Positions 1 to 7,868 are shown, counted from the stretch's first letter. The stretch is 64,000 bases of DNA from Microbulbifer sp. GL-2 (GCF_007183175.1 NZ_AP019807.1:1367001-1431000); one strand, 5' to 3'. Numbers and translations are program-made. Notes: generated by a model not told the origin, from the sequence alone.

Positions 1-83
1 CCAGGCTCTTTCTACTCCCACGGGCAAGAGAAAGTTCTTATGATAATACCTGATCACAAAATCTTAGTTTTAACGCACAATGG

Positions 84-200
84 TTAAACTATAATCATAA
101 AAAAATGGGCAAGCGGACAAATCACTCCGTTTTCGGCTTCGTAATTTGCCGCTCTTTCAAACCTCTCGTAATCGCGAAACATTTTTTCACCGATCTTCAT
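84..200 (-). CDS. Possible 38-residue protein overlapping the csrA 3' end
   Basis: A short open frame begins with ATG inside the last codons of csrA, in another frame, and runs 103 bases beyond it. The predicted product is charged at first (KMFRDYERFER) and ends in hydrophobic residues. I recognise no family. The overlap could give translational coupling to csrA, but no separate ribosome binding site is clear, and an ORF of this length can occur by chance. Confidence 0.2.
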   Translation of the reverse strand: MKIGEKMFRDYERFERAANYEAENGVICPLAHFFMIIV

Positions 201-375
201 TTCCCAGAATAGACCCTTTTTGTAAACGAATATATATTTCCTCACGATGAACGGATAGGGATTTAGGAGCACGTATCCCTATCTTCACCTGATTACCCTT
301 AACTTCCAAAACTGTGATTGAGACATCGGCCCCAATCCTTAAGTTTTCACCAGTCCGGCGCTTTAAGATCAACAT
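187..375 (-). CDS. csrA: CsrA/RsmA-family carbon storage regulator (translational regulator)
   Basis: This 62-residue protein has the full CsrA pattern: MLILKRRTGE at the N-terminus, GNQVKIGI in the middle and VHREEIY near residues 42-48. R44, the main RNA-contacting arginine of the family, is present. CsrA forms a swapped dimer that binds GGA motifs in mRNA leaders and changes translation or stability. An AGGAAA ribosome binding site lies just upstream at 381-386. The gene stands at the edge of an accessory region, away from the alaS/tRNA-Ser context usual for the housekeeping csrA of gammaproteobacteria, so it is probably a second copy. The C-terminus (LQKGSILGNEDR) is polar and unstructured, as in the family. 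Confidence 0.92.
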   Translation of the reverse strand: MLILKRRTGENLRIGADVSITVLEVKGNQVKIGIRAPKSLSVHREEIYIRLQKGSILGNEDR

Positions 376-1104
376 ATTGATTTCCTACTGATACTGAAAC
401 CATAGGTAAACCTTCCTTGGCGGAAGGCTAAGAAAGTAACGTTGTGAGTAAATACGGGTGGTGCGCGGGAACGGTAGGCATAGAAGAAGAAAAGGCAGGC
501 ACAACGCTTCCAAAGCTTGGGGAATCGCTCCAAGCCGCTGGATGTACTCCACTTTATTGAAGACGAGCGGGTTTCTAGCGTATGATCCATATAGCCATCT
601 TGATACTCTGATTATCAATTTGGTCAGCTGGCCCCTGGTGTTGCTGCACCTTGGGTCAGCGCCTTTTACTTACTCTTACGTCACGCTATCGTTCTCCTGT
701 GAGAAGATGGTTCTTTAGAAAACTCTTAGATATCTTGATTCTCTCGAATCCCTTTGGTCTTTGGTCATCGGCATTCAAAAAGCCACCCAATTCCGGCCAA
801 AATACCAATAACTATCTATCGATTCTACGCAGCTTTGACACTAAAACAAACTGAATAAAATCCAATAAGATCATTTTTGTGCCTATATTTTTGATGGCGA
901 TGCCCACTCTATTAAGTGCTTCAGGCCTTAATATCCGGTACGTAAGTCCCTTTCTACTCATAAGTAATTTTTCTAACCCGGACGATCCTATTGGTAGATA
1001 GTTTTTTCTGGATAGAAAAGCTTCTCATTTTTGGAATCAGTGGACCAAATGATATGATGCGATTTATTTTGAGTATTCTGATTTACCTTCGGTAGGGTGT
1101 AAAA
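376..1104. other. Stretch without a convincing gene between csrA and the lipoprotein gene
   Basis: The stretch has open frames on both strands, such as 385-618 minus and 458-718 plus, but none has a credible ribosome binding site, a family motif or coding-like composition. The first bases hold the csrA leader and presumably its promoter. I see no clear hairpin terminator or attC-like end. It may be decayed cassette DNA. Confidence 0.4.
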
Positions 1105-1704
1105 GTGTATAAGTACTTCGGGTTATTAGCGTTAATATTTGTATCTGCCTGCGCTACAAATATACCGGTAGAAAAATTAAGTGGTTTAGAAGCAAGAACA
1201 CACCTTGATCATGAATACTGGAGCGTCTCACTGCCAGGCAAGTGGAGCCATGAGGATAGTGAGGGTATGATCATCGCAACATCTCCAGAAGGTCAATATG
1301 CGCTCTATATCACGGTTTATACCGCCTCAGAATCTGCATCCAGCATAGCCTGGGGCAACGAGGAGATTAAGCATCTTAAGTCTGGAAAATATTCAAGGCC
1401 GGGATATCTTTTTGACTTTCAAAAAGAGCAGAGTTATGAAAAAAACGGCAATGCTTTCTACGAGCTTGATGGCATAGATGTAAAGAATGAAATGAGGCTT
1501 TATAGCAAAGGAATACATCTAGGTAATAAATTATACACAGTATCATTTCATGATTACTATTACACCGACTCGCAAGAATCAAACAGTATATTGAAATTGA
1601 TTCTTAACTTGTTTGAGACAAAAGAAGATGAAATTAAATGGGAAGCTATAGAAAGCCTAATCCAAGATAGTACAGCAAGTATAAGTTTTCAGCATGACCT
1701 TTAA
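1105..1704 (+). CDS. Predicted lipoprotein of unknown function
   Basis: The 199-residue product begins with a short lipoprotein signal peptide, MYKYFGLLALIFVSAC, with lipobox VSAC and the lipidated cysteine at residue 16. It should be exported by Sec and anchored in the outer or inner membrane. The rest is soluble and rich in aromatic residues, with alternating strand-like segments (YALYITVYT, KLYTVSFHDYYYT). I do not recognise the family. The start is GTG, with a TAGGG-like binding site about 10 bases upstream. It is the first of a run of same-strand small genes separated by noncoding spacers. A DNA fragment related to another lipoprotein gene (3751-4314) follows directly. Confidence 0.6.
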   Translation: MYKYFGLLALIFVSACATNIPVEKLSGLEARTHLDHEYWSVSLPGKWSHEDSEGMIIATSPEGQYALYITVYTASESASSIAWGNEEIKHLKSGKYSRPGYLFDFQKEQSYEKNGNAFYELDGIDVKNEMRLYSKGIHLGNKLYTVSFHDYYYTDSQESNSILKLILNLFETKEDEIKWEAIESLIQDSTASISFQHDL

Positions 1705-1752
1705 GGGGAGATCACATACACCTCGACCTGTACAGATATTGAATGCCCGTAG

Positions 1753-1836
1753 ATATCTAAGCCAATAGGATGTATAACTATTGATGAACTTAAGACCAAT
1801 CAAAACTCTACTAATATATTTGCTAATCCCATGAAG
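1753..1836 (+). pseudogene. Fragment of a paralog of the lipoprotein gene at 3751-4314
   Basis: An open frame from just after a TAG stop (1750-1752) reads SKPIGCITIDELKTNQN and then STNIFAN. Residues about 35-58 of the lipoprotein at 3751 read SKPASCVDINELQANQN and then PADIFAG. The match is colinear and far too long for chance. Neither the signal peptide before this segment nor the body after it is present. The frame runs directly into the ATG of the next ORF (1831), so that ORF may have been created by a recombination joint. Seen in the sequence; decay after duplication is inferred. Confidence 0.6.
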
Positions 1837-2061
1837 AAGATAGTGATCTTATCTTTAATGATGTTAAGTTTGTATACGTTAGGATTCTTTACTCAAGCCT
1901 TAGCTTATTCTCAACTGGGTATTAATCTTAACAAGTATCTATATGCTCCATGGATCAAACATTTAGAAATGGACAACCCTATAAAAGTAACTTATAACAA
2001 AAGCGTAGAGTTCTGGTGTTCTCGTGTAGAAGGATGCAGTTATCAGAACCCTAATCTTTGA
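1831..2061 (+). CDS. Small predicted exported protein, unknown function
   Basis: The predicted 76-residue product starts MKKIVILSLMMLSLYTLGFF and continues TQALAYS, a good Sec signal peptide with likely cleavage after ALA. The mature part is about 50 residues and has two cysteines (WCSRVEGC) that could pair in the periplasm. No family is recognised. The frame is continuous with an upstream fragment of another lipoprotein gene, and no strong ribosome binding site precedes the ATG. It may therefore be a chimeric remnant and not an expressed gene. Confidence 0.4.
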   Translation: MKKIVILSLMMLSLYTLGFFTQALAYSQLGINLNKYLYAPWIKHLEMDNPIKVTYNKSVEFWCSRVEGCSYQNPNL

Positions 2062-2124
2062 TTGGCCACAGCAATCGAATCGATTTATTAATTAGATGTT
2101 ATTAGTAATTAGGAATGTCTCCCA

Positions 2125-2637
2125 ATGAAATGGAGCAAGTTGAAATCTCTAGTTGAAGAAAAATTTTCTCCATCCCTGGATGGCCGTATCTCTATCAACA
2201 GTACCAGTTATGGAAACTGTTCATGTGGACATGCCTGGTTGACACTTAATAAGGAAGTCATAGCAAATTTCTGTACAAGGGCTTTTTGGAATAGAGCGAG
2301 TGGTGATTACTATCGAAAGGATAATCGCTGGGTTACTGATTCCGAAGTGCCTAAGCATGTAAGTGAAAAGCAGAAACTATCCTATGGTGAGATGGAATAT
2401 GGAGAGTTATCTCGGCAAGATGCCTATCAAGCCTGCTGGGAATTCGTTCATACCCTCAAAATTGATGAAGCTATAAACTCCGAGAATCCATTGATTCAAT
2501 CCCTAGCTACACTGGATAAGCGTTTAGGCAAACGTAGACTTAAAGAAATCAATACTTCGAATTTACACCCACTAGCAAAGAAATTATTGAGCTTTAGATT
2601 AGAAGCTGAAGGCATTAGAGCCCCGACCAACACATAA
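2125..2637 (+). CDS. Cytoplasmic protein resembling the SF0329 family
   Basis: The 170-residue product has no signal peptide or membrane segment. Its start, MKWSKLKSLVEEKF followed by SLDGRISINSTSYGNCSCGH, recalls the SF0329 family of hypothetical proteins, which begin with a similar WSKLK motif. The NCSCGHAWLTL segment has two close cysteines and a histidine, but no complete zinc site is evident. The function of the family is unknown to me. The gene is preceded by a 60-base spacer and followed by a short spacer with an AACGCCC sequence like a weak attC end, which fits a cassette gene. The family call is from memory and tentative. Confidence 0.55.
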   Translation: MKWSKLKSLVEEKFSPSLDGRISINSTSYGNCSCGHAWLTLNKEVIANFCTRAFWNRASGDYYRKDNRWVTDSEVPKHVSEKQKLSYGEMEYGELSRQDAYQACWEFVHTLKIDEAINSENPLIQSLATLDKRLGKRRLKEINTSNLHPLAKKLLSFRLEAEGIRAPTNT

Positions 2638-2715
2638 CAAACAACCTCAATGCAACGCCCAGCAATCCAATTGTCTTATTTTTTATCCGACAGATTTGAG
2701 TATTTTATATCTATT

Positions 2716-3066
2716 ATGAGAAATGTATTAATACTTACTGTTCTATTTTTCAGTTATGATGCCCATACAGAATCTTCAATAAATTATTCTATTGGAGTAT
2801 CTATCGAACATATAATCGAAGGTGGGGCGAAAGTAAAAATAAAGTCAGATAAGCAATTAAAGTATAATATTAATCTGTCTGAATTTAGGGATTGTATATT
2901 CGAAAAGGCTATCTTGAAAACAAAAAGTGATAAATTTCCAGATAAGATACTGATGCCAGTCGAAGGCTGGTTTTCATTTTCTATTGAACCAGAAACTAGA
3001 GACAGTACTTTCATAACTTTATACTGCGAATCAGGCAAGTATGTCGTTTATACGATTTGGTTGTAA
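2716..3066 (+). CDS. Predicted secreted protein, unknown function
   Basis: The frame is open from 2650, but I place the start at the internal ATG at 2716, because the product then begins MRNVLILTVLFFSYDAHTES, a normal Sec signal peptide. The mature protein (about 95 residues) alternates polar and hydrophobic positions like a beta-sandwich and ends in hydrophobic residues (YVVYTIWL). Two cysteines (FRDCIFEK and TLYCESG) could form a disulfide. No family is recognised. It lies in a row of small plus-strand genes of unrelated type. Confidence 0.5.
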   Translation: MRNVLILTVLFFSYDAHTESSINYSIGVSIEHIIEGGAKVKIKSDKQLKYNINLSEFRDCIFEKAILKTKSDKFPDKILMPVEGWFSFSIEPETRDSTFITLYCESGKYVVYTIWL

Positions 3067-3125
3067 TCCTATGTATGACAAGTGATATGATTCAGCTTAT
3101 TTAAAATTCCTTGTCAAGGGGCACT

Positions 3126-3500
3126 ATGAATGACCGCGCATTTACAAAGCTGATCGATTTTCTGGAAAAAGTTCCTGCGATTCATGGTACTGTTGTAAAA
3201 GGATCAGATGAAACAGGTCGCTGGTGGGTAAAGTTTGAGATCGATATAACTCACCAGTTCGCATGGCACACTGTTCAAGAATTTGGCCATGTTCTAAATT
3301 ACCTTTCTGTGGATGAAAGGTTGCCGACTTCGTTTCATCCAGTATCTCCACCTCCTTACATGAATGGCGGACCGGAAGAGTTTTTATCATGGGTCATTGA
3401 GTGCCATGATCCTGAATTCAGACCCGGAACTTGCGCGGAGTGGCTTTTGGGGCGCTTACCAAGGCCCGTAGAGGACTTGGAGCAGTGGATCGCGGAGTAA
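3126..3500 (+). CDS. Cytoplasmic hypothetical protein of cassette type
   Basis: The 124-residue product begins MNDRAFTKLIDFLEKV. I chose the ATG at 3126 because AAGGGG lies 6 bases upstream; an in-frame TTG at 3111 has no such site. The protein is acidic and tryptophan-rich (RWWVKFEID, FLSWVIECHD, CAEWLLGRLP), soluble, and without signal or membrane segments. It resembles small proteins commonly carried in integron cassettes and polymorphic-toxin immunity sets, but I cannot name its family. It has its own spacers on both sides and no obvious partner gene. Confidence 0.55.
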   Translation: MNDRAFTKLIDFLEKVPAIHGTVVKGSDETGRWWVKFEIDITHQFAWHTVQEFGHVLNYLSVDERLPTSFHPVSPPPYMNGGPEEFLSWVIECHDPEFRPGTCAEWLLGRLPRPVEDLEQWIAE

Positions 3501-3750
3501 CATGATATTAGATCCATATTCGATAACCTACATTCCGTGCTTCCGCCACGCTAGCACAAGACGATTTCATCGCAGTAAGGATCGGGGAAAACTAATATAG
3601 CCACTAAAATAGCTTTGTCACCATTAGCCAACACACTGATTGGTATGTTTTTTATTTAGAGTGATCCTTTATTTTTGGGATATATTTAAAGGTGATATAA
3701 TGCAGTATTATTTTTAAAATACTGGTGGCTTCACAAGAGGTATCAAATAT

Positions 3751-4314
3751 ATGAATAAAATATTTACAATACTGGCATCCATAGCTATTACGTCATGCGC
3801 AAACAACACTAATGTTACAAACTTTCAAAGCAATGGAAACCTAGAAGCATCCAAGCCAGCATCGTGTGTGGATATTAATGAGCTCCAGGCTAATCAAAAT
3901 CCTGCTGATATATTTGCAGGCATGAAGACATGCCTAAACTCTGAAAATTATTCAGATGCAGCAAAAATGTATTACGCTGCTATGACTTATGGAATTTATG
4001 ACACCAAAAGGGTTAGCGATAAAACATCACATCAAGGCATCATAGTTCTTCGCATGAATACATTAAGCGGCCTTTCGGAGCAACAGTTTTCTCTTCTACA
4101 ATCAGAGATCAATGCGATCTTGGAAAGTAATGAGCAGGTATGCAAGGCTTTAAGTGAACGAGGGCTACCGACCTATCATCCAAAATACATGATTCAGCAT
4201 GGTATAGGTGCTTTCACCGACAACCAAGCTAACAATGGCCTAGTTGAGAACTTTGATAGTCAATCAGCCTGGTCTGAAGCTATTGATAAAACAGTTAAGT
4301 GCAAACAAAGCTAA
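3751..4314 (+). CDS. Predicted lipoprotein of unknown function
   Basis: The 187-residue product begins MNKIFTILASIAITSC, with lipobox ITSC and the lipidated cysteine at residue 16. A polar linker follows, then a mostly helical domain (NPADIFAGMKTCLNSENYSDAAKMYYAAMTYG) that looks like one or two TPR-like helical hairpins. It contains several cysteines (residues about 41, 59 and 133). It matches no family I can name. A fragment related to residues 35-58 occurs at 1753-1836, so the gene has been duplicated nearby. Start ATG is preceded by AAGAGG about 14 bases upstream. Confidence 0.6.
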   Translation: MNKIFTILASIAITSCANNTNVTNFQSNGNLEASKPASCVDINELQANQNPADIFAGMKTCLNSENYSDAAKMYYAAMTYGIYDTKRVSDKTSHQGIIVLRMNTLSGLSEQQFSLLQSEINAILESNEQVCKALSERGLPTYHPKYMIQHGIGAFTDNQANNGLVENFDSQSAWSEAIDKTVKCKQS

Positions 4315-4384
4315 CATGCACTTGATGTCGATCTAATTTTCCGCTTTGCTCCAAATCTGCTAAAAGTACGAAGGTTAATAGTCT

Positions 4385-4654
4385 ATGAACCAAGAATATG
4401 GTTTGATATTTTCTTTATTTTTGCTAGCAGCTTTTAATCTTTACGCTTCATACAGATGTATACGTTCTGATTACTCCCATAGGGCTCAAAAGATCATCCA
4501 ATGCATCCTGGTTTGGCTATTTCCATTGGTTGGCGGTTTGGTGATTATTCATTTTTCGGAACCAATGGATACAAGTCCAAATTATAAATCGCCTGACGTT
4601 GCGCCAAGCCAAGATGCCTACCCTACCTCCAATGGAGGTATAGGAGGGGATTAA
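4385..4654 (+). CDS. Small two-helix membrane protein
   Basis: The 89-residue product has two predicted transmembrane helices, one at about residues 7-24 (LIFSLFLLAAFNLYASY) and one at about 37-57 (IIQCILVWLFPLVGGLVIIHF), joined by a short basic loop. A proline-, serine- and glycine-rich tail follows and ends in GGIGGD. The start is supported by AAGG about 12 bases upstream. The shape suggests a bitopic hairpin in the inner membrane. Similar small PLDc_N-like or phospholipase-associated proteins exist, but the motif here is too weak to assign. An attC-like remnant follows about 90 bases later. Confidence 0.5.
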   Translation: MNQEYGLIFSLFLLAAFNLYASYRCIRSDYSHRAQKIIQCILVWLFPLVGGLVIIHFSEPMDTSPNYKSPDVAPSQDAYPTSNGGIGGD

Positions 4655-4745
4655 GTTCATACATCAATACTTAGCATGCGCCGGCGCGAAGACAAAACGT
4701 CACATAAATGAAATCGCTCTAAGCAGGTCGTTCAATGTGCGACAG

Positions 4746-4827
4746 CTATAACCAGGCCAGGTAAGATCGCCCAGCCGGTGGCTGGGCTGTACAGCCTACG
4801 CTCCACCTTGAGACATGTGACGCATGG
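4746..4827 (+). repeat. Degenerate attC-like site (integron recombination site remnant)
   Basis: The left end, CTATAACCAGGCC, and a following GATCGC match the left half of the better-preserved site at 6877-6957 (CTATAACTAGGCC, then GCATCGC). An inner hairpin, CCCAGCC/GGCTGGG, takes the place of the variable loop. The right core expected to end in GTTATG is replaced by GTGACGCATGG. This is the signature of a decayed attC site whose left half is intact. Confidence 0.5.
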
Positions 4828-4995
4828 GGAGCTTTCTGAATTGATAGAAACAGAGTTGTACACGCATTCCATGGAAATTCTGACCCGAGTATCATGAACC
4901 GGTGCAATACTCGTGCATTACTCACTTTCGACTTTCAGGGCAGCGGTTGTCTTTACTGCCAACCAGCTACCGAAGGTTTGGGCGGACCAACTTGC

Positions 4996-5109
4996 GCATA
5001 ACTGAGCACTGGCCCGAAGCCGCTATAATCAAATTCGCGGGATAGGCTTCGCCTAGTTTGTTAAATTCTTGCGAGCTGCATGACGGCTCGGTCAACCTTA
5101 ACGTTAGAC
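4996..5109 (+). repeat. attC-like site ending in GTTAGAC
   Basis: The right core GTTAGAC (5103-5109) exactly fits the attC consensus GTTRRRY and is preceded by AAC. The left core is probably GCATAAC at 4996. GGCCCGAAGCCG on the left can pair imperfectly with CGGCTCGGTC on the right. The loop contains the perfect small hairpin TAGGC/GCCTA. The next gene starts 63 bases downstream, as in an integron cassette. The left boundary is less certain than the right. Confidence 0.5.
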
Positions 5110-5171
5110 AGTGGTAGATGTCTGTCCATGCGTTCGACCACAATCGGACGCGAACGGAGAAGAATCGAAAA

Positions 5172-5570
5172 ATGAATAGTGAACAGGCCGAAGCGTTTCT
5201 GGATGAGATGGCCAAAGCGGTATGTGATCCAAACGCTGATTCTAAGGTCACCGACCGCTACTTTACCGAAGACTTCGTGCAGGTTATCGACGACACAACG
5301 ATTGGCCGATCCCAACTCGATTCGCGTATCAATTTGTTCCGAATGGAGTACTCGGCCGTCAGGTTCGACTACCTTTCCGTGATTGGCGAGGGCGATCGGA
5401 TAGCTGACATGCATCTGGTGCATGCGACGGCGAAAGATGGCCAACAGCTCACGATCAAGGTAATCAGTCTGTACACGCTAAGAAACGGCCGGATCGCGCG
5501 CGCCGAATCCCTTAGCCGCCTTATCGAAGGGAATCCGGAGGACCTGCAATTACTCGTGAGTGGTGAATGA
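5172..5570 (+). CDS. NTF2/SnoaL-like fold protein
   Basis: The 132-residue product has the length and layout of the NTF2-like superfamily. An N-terminal helix (EQAEAFLDEMAKAVCD) is followed by YFTEDFVQVIDDTTIGRSQLDSRI, the conserved acidic turn of SnoaL-type domains, and then by beta strands (DRIADMHLVHATAKDG, LTIKVISLYTLRNGRIARAE). Members act as small-molecule isomerases, hydrolases or binding domains; no substrate can be inferred here. I chose the ATG at 5172, with GGAGA about 11 bases upstream, over an in-frame ATG at 5118. The gene is GC-richer than its neighbours, which fits independent acquisition as a cassette after the attC-like site at 4996-5109. Confidence 0.6.
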   Translation: MNSEQAEAFLDEMAKAVCDPNADSKVTDRYFTEDFVQVIDDTTIGRSQLDSRINLFRMEYSAVRFDYLSVIGEGDRIADMHLVHATAKDGQQLTIKVISLYTLRNGRIARAESLSRLIEGNPEDLQLLVSGE

Positions 5571-5837
5571 GGCGGACGGCCGGCGTGGACCTCGGTTTTA
5601 CTGGAGGCAATAACGCGAACCGCCTCCGGGTATCGGTTTTGGCTAAGTCCTTCAACTTCCCTTGGAATTGCTTGATCAGCTTACGAGTCGCCCAGAGATT
5701 CATGATCATCGAAGGCAACACCCAAGTGCTAACCGAAGCATCCCCCAGTCCGGTACTCACATGCCAACTGCTACGAGGACATATCACATAACAAGTGACT
5801 ATGGTTGCTCGTCAAGCCTTTAAGCCATATTTTCATC

Positions 5838-6205
5838 CTAGTAGGTTTTATTTTCCACCATGGTATTCAGGATGGTAAGTTGCTTTCTCATACAGGAAAT
5901 GAGAGCCAATTTTTTGGGTTTGCCAGCGTCGACTAATCGCTTAAACATCTGCTTTAATTTGGGATGATATTGCAAACAATAATCGGCAATTCCGCTTTGT
6001 GGGCAGCACAGACAAACTCCAGTTCTAGCCTTTCGGTGGACTCGATAAGTACTCTTTTGGGTTTAAGGGGTTGCAGTCGTTTAATGTCGTGCTTAATACC
6101 ATTTTTATCATTGGTAACACTAAAGAATTGGCCAGTTGGTCTCACAAAAATATCGAGTTGCTTGCTGCCAGTATCGATACCGACATTGATCTCTTGAGGT
6201 TCCAT
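5838..6205 (-). pseudogene. Internally deleted IS110-family transposase remnant
   Basis: The first 83 codons (6205 down to 5954) read MEPQEINVGIDTGSKQLDIF, then FSVTNDKNGI and VLIESTERLE. This is the N-terminal RuvC-like DEDD domain of IS110 transposases, with the first aspartate in GIDTGS and the glutamate in IESTE. A stop follows. In another frame, 5948-5838 reads KRLVDAGKPKKLALISCMRK followed by LTILNTMVENKTY, the conserved C-terminal end of the same family. About 200 residues between them are missing, including the serine-containing domain of IS110. It is a dead insertion sequence that cannot move itself. No clean element ends were identified. Confidence 0.8.
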
Positions 6206-6417
6206 AAGATAAGCTATCTCTACCTTGTTATTCGGGCTCGAGGCCCACATGACTATTCGAGTTATGCCTAGTGAGTGTCTGTCACGTTCCTACTTGTTAT
6301 CGGTCTTTTAAGAGCCGGCAATACAACGAACTGTGGCAAACAAAGCCTTCGGTGGCCGCCGAAGGTGGGTCTCAATTTACCCGTTAGCGAAATGGGTTTT
6401 CAACATCAGAATTGAGC

Positions 6418-6475
6418 AGGAACAACCATACAAGGCCAGTACTGCGTGCTCTACCCTCTGCTGGCGGCGTTATAC
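6418..6475 (+). repeat. Short attC-like site before the SMI1/KNR4 gene
   Basis: The sequence starts AACAACCATACAAGGCCAGT and ends GCTGGCGGCGTTATAC, so the right core is GTTATAC. Its left portion is almost the same as that of the attC-like site at 7765-7868 (CAACCATACAAGCGCAGTAC), and its right portion matches the site ending at 6957 (TTGGCGGCGTTATG). It is shorter than its relatives, suggesting a small inner loop. The start of the SMI1/KNR4 gene is 15 bases away. Confidence 0.5.
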
Positions 6476-6489
6476 TTAAGGAGAGATAA

Positions 6490-6882
6490 GTGCCTTTTAA
6501 CTTATCAGAAGAACAATTAGCCCAAACTGAAGAAGAGCTCGGAGCTAAGTTGCCACACGAATATCGTGAAGCAATGAAATTGGATAATGGTGGCGAAGCG
6601 TCAACGGAAGAAGATGACTGGGAGTTCTATCCGATTAAGGATACATCAGATAGAGAGAGGCTCTCGAGTACTTGCAATCACATAATCAACGAAACTGAGT
6701 CATGTAAAGGTTTCGGTAATTTTCCAGAAGAAGCAGTGGCAATTGCAAGCAACGGCCTAGGCGATCAAATGATCTTCATCAAAGAATCGGAGCACTTCCT
6801 AAAAGGCGTGTTTTTGTGGCTTCACGAAACAGGAGAGCTGCAAGAGTTAGCGGCAACATTTAATGAAATCGAAAAGCTATAA
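6490..6882 (+). CDS. SMI1/KNR4 (SUKH) family protein
   Basis: The 130-residue product has the SUKH-domain pattern. The N-terminus, LSEEQLAQTEEELGAKLPHEYREAMKLDNGG, holds the typical LP.(D/E)YR..(M/L)...NGG motif. Further on come WEFYPI, FPEEAVAIASNGLGDQMIF and VFLWLHETGEL. Bacterial SUKH proteins are frequent immunity proteins of polymorphic toxins and are also common free cassettes. No toxin gene is adjacent. Translation starts at GTG, with AAGGAGAG 7 bases upstream. The stop codon lies inside the attC-like site at 6877-6957, the standard arrangement of an integron cassette. Confidence 0.8.
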   Translation: MPFNLSEEQLAQTEEELGAKLPHEYREAMKLDNGGEASTEEDDWEFYPIKDTSDRERLSSTCNHIINETESCKGFGNFPEEAVAIASNGLGDQMIFIKESEHFLKGVFLWLHETGELQELAATFNEIEKL

Positions 6883-6957
6883 CTAGGCCGAGCAGCATCG
6901 CACCAATAAGCTGGTGCTGGACCGCGCTACACTCGGCCGCTGTTGGCGGCGTTATGA
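6877..6957 (+). repeat. attC-like recombination site, best preserved in the window
   Basis: The site begins CTATAAC, overlapping the stop of the SMI1/KNR4 gene, and ends GTTATGA. GGCCGAG near the left pairs with CTCGGCC near the right, and inside them GCACCA pairs with TGGTGC around a short loop. The imperfect symmetry with conserved outer cores and a variable inner hairpin is the structure of an integron attC site. A TTG start with a GGGAGG binding site follows within 15 bases. Confidence 0.65.
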
Positions 6958-6970
6958 CCTGGGAGGTCAA

Positions 6971-7336
6971 TTGAGAAATAAGTTAAATAAAAGAACCTTA
7001 ATTCGATGGAAGGTCTATATAGATCGTTCAAAGATGTATATCGGTTATATTCAGTTTTTGCTAATAATTTTCGTTTTCATCAAGTCTTTTGGAGAAAACA
7101 CCTTCACAGATCTAGTTTTTCAATTTCCCTATGTATCTATCCCAATAATTCTTGTTGTCTTCGTATTCTGCTCTTTGGTACTGGGTTATATTGATTCTAA
7201 GTTAGGATTGAGAGAAGAAGAAATAAGGAACCACTCTAAATCAAATCCTGTTCTAACTGAGATTTCTACTTCTCTAATTGAGTTGCATAGGAAGGTCGAG
7301 GAAATTGAGAAACAAAATAACCGGCAAGAATCATAA
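6971..7336 (+). CDS. Small membrane protein with C-terminal coiled coil
   Basis: The 121-residue product has two predicted transmembrane helices, about residues 26-40 (IGYIQFLLIIFVFIKSF) and about 55-75 (VSIPIILVVFVFCSLVLGYI). A charged helical tail (LIELHRKVEEIEKQNNRQES) probably forms a coiled coil in the cytoplasm. I chose the TTG start at 6971 because GGGAGG lies 5 bases upstream; the upstream in-frame ATG at 6914 falls inside the attC-like site. The function is unknown. The stop codon is within the next attC-like site, so this is a complete cassette from 6958 to about 7448. Confidence 0.6.
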   Translation: MRNKLNKRTLIRWKVYIDRSKMYIGYIQFLLIIFVFIKSFGENTFTDLVFQFPYVSIPIILVVFVFCSLVLGYIDSKLGLREEEIRNHSKSNPVLTEISTSLIELHRKVEEIEKQNNRQES

Positions 7337-7448
7337 CAATGCGTTGCAGGCCAACGGCTAACTTTGTGCACTTTATGTGTGGTCGCTGCGTTCCCATTAC
7401 CTTGAATAAAGCACACAAGGTTATCCGCGGCTGAGCGCAGCATTATGC
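7331..7448 (+). repeat. attC-like recombination site
   Basis: The site begins TCATAAC across the stop codon of the preceding gene and ends near ATTATGC. The left arm (GCGTTGCAGGCCAACGGCTAAC, read as GCGTTGC, then GGCTAAC) pairs with the right arm (GGTTATCCGCGGCTGAGCGC) with few mismatches. The inner part pairs TTTGTGCAC with an AAAGCACAC sequence. At about 118 bases it is long, in the size class of Vibrio-type and other chromosomal-integron sites. Confidence 0.6.
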
Positions 7449-7470
7449 ATCAAAAGAAATTATAGAGTAA

Positions 7471-7767
7471 ATGCAAATGAAAGGGTATTTGGTTTTAGAT
7501 TTCTCAATTAAAGTATTAGAGAGCTTCTTAGAATACGCTGAAAAAATACCGGCATTTATTGAAAAGCATGGCGGCAGATACATTGTAAAAGGAGTGATTC
7601 CAGAAAAAATGGAAGGCAATTGGATTCCGGAGAGGTTAGTGATATTGGAATTTCCATCAACTGAAAAAGCAAAAGAATTTTTAGCTGATCCAGAAGCACA
7701 GGATCTATTTGAGATACGTCACAAGACAACTAATAGTCAATTAATATTGGCGGAGGGTTGTATTTAA
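7471..7767 (+). CDS. DUF1330 family protein
   Basis: The 98-residue product matches DUF1330, a ferredoxin-like alpha/beta fold. It has GYLVLDFSIK, then YAEKIPAFIEKHGGRYIVKG, the conserved HGG(R/K)Y turn, then WIPERLVILEFPSTEKAKEF, the typical R.V.(I/L)EFPS...A. The biochemical role of the family is not established. Start may be ATG at 7471 or the second ATG at 7477; neither has a strong binding site. It sits between two attC-like sites, so it is the gene of one cassette. Confidence 0.75.
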   Translation: MQMKGYLVLDFSIKVLESFLEYAEKIPAFIEKHGGRYIVKGVIPEKMEGNWIPERLVILEFPSTEKAKEFLADPEAQDLFEIRHKTTNSQLILAEGCI

Positions 7768-7868
7768 TCAACCATACAAGCGCAGTACTCTTCTGCAAAT
7801 AGCGCGGTTTGGCGCGGCCTATACGCCGCTTCACTTTGTTTCGACCGCCCATGTATGCAGCGTTATAT
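7765..7868 (+). repeat. attC-like site overlapping the tetR 3' end
   Basis: The left end, CAACCATACAAGCGCAGTAC, closely resembles the start of the site at 6418. The right end is CATGTATGCAGCGTTATAT, with core GTTATAT. CATACA on the left pairs with TGTATG on the right. The last 6 bases overlap the 3' end of the minus-strand TetR gene, so if this is a true attC site the TetR cassette is carried in the reverse orientation. Confidence 0.5.

Noticed and set aside
385..618. Minus-strand ORF upstream of csrA
   Set aside because: Both strands are open and neither product resembles a known family; no ribosome binding site.
5567..5791. 74-codon plus-strand ORF after the NTF2-like gene, and its minus-strand counterpart
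   Set aside because: No binding site, no motif, and both strands are equally open, which suggests GC-biased noncoding DNA.
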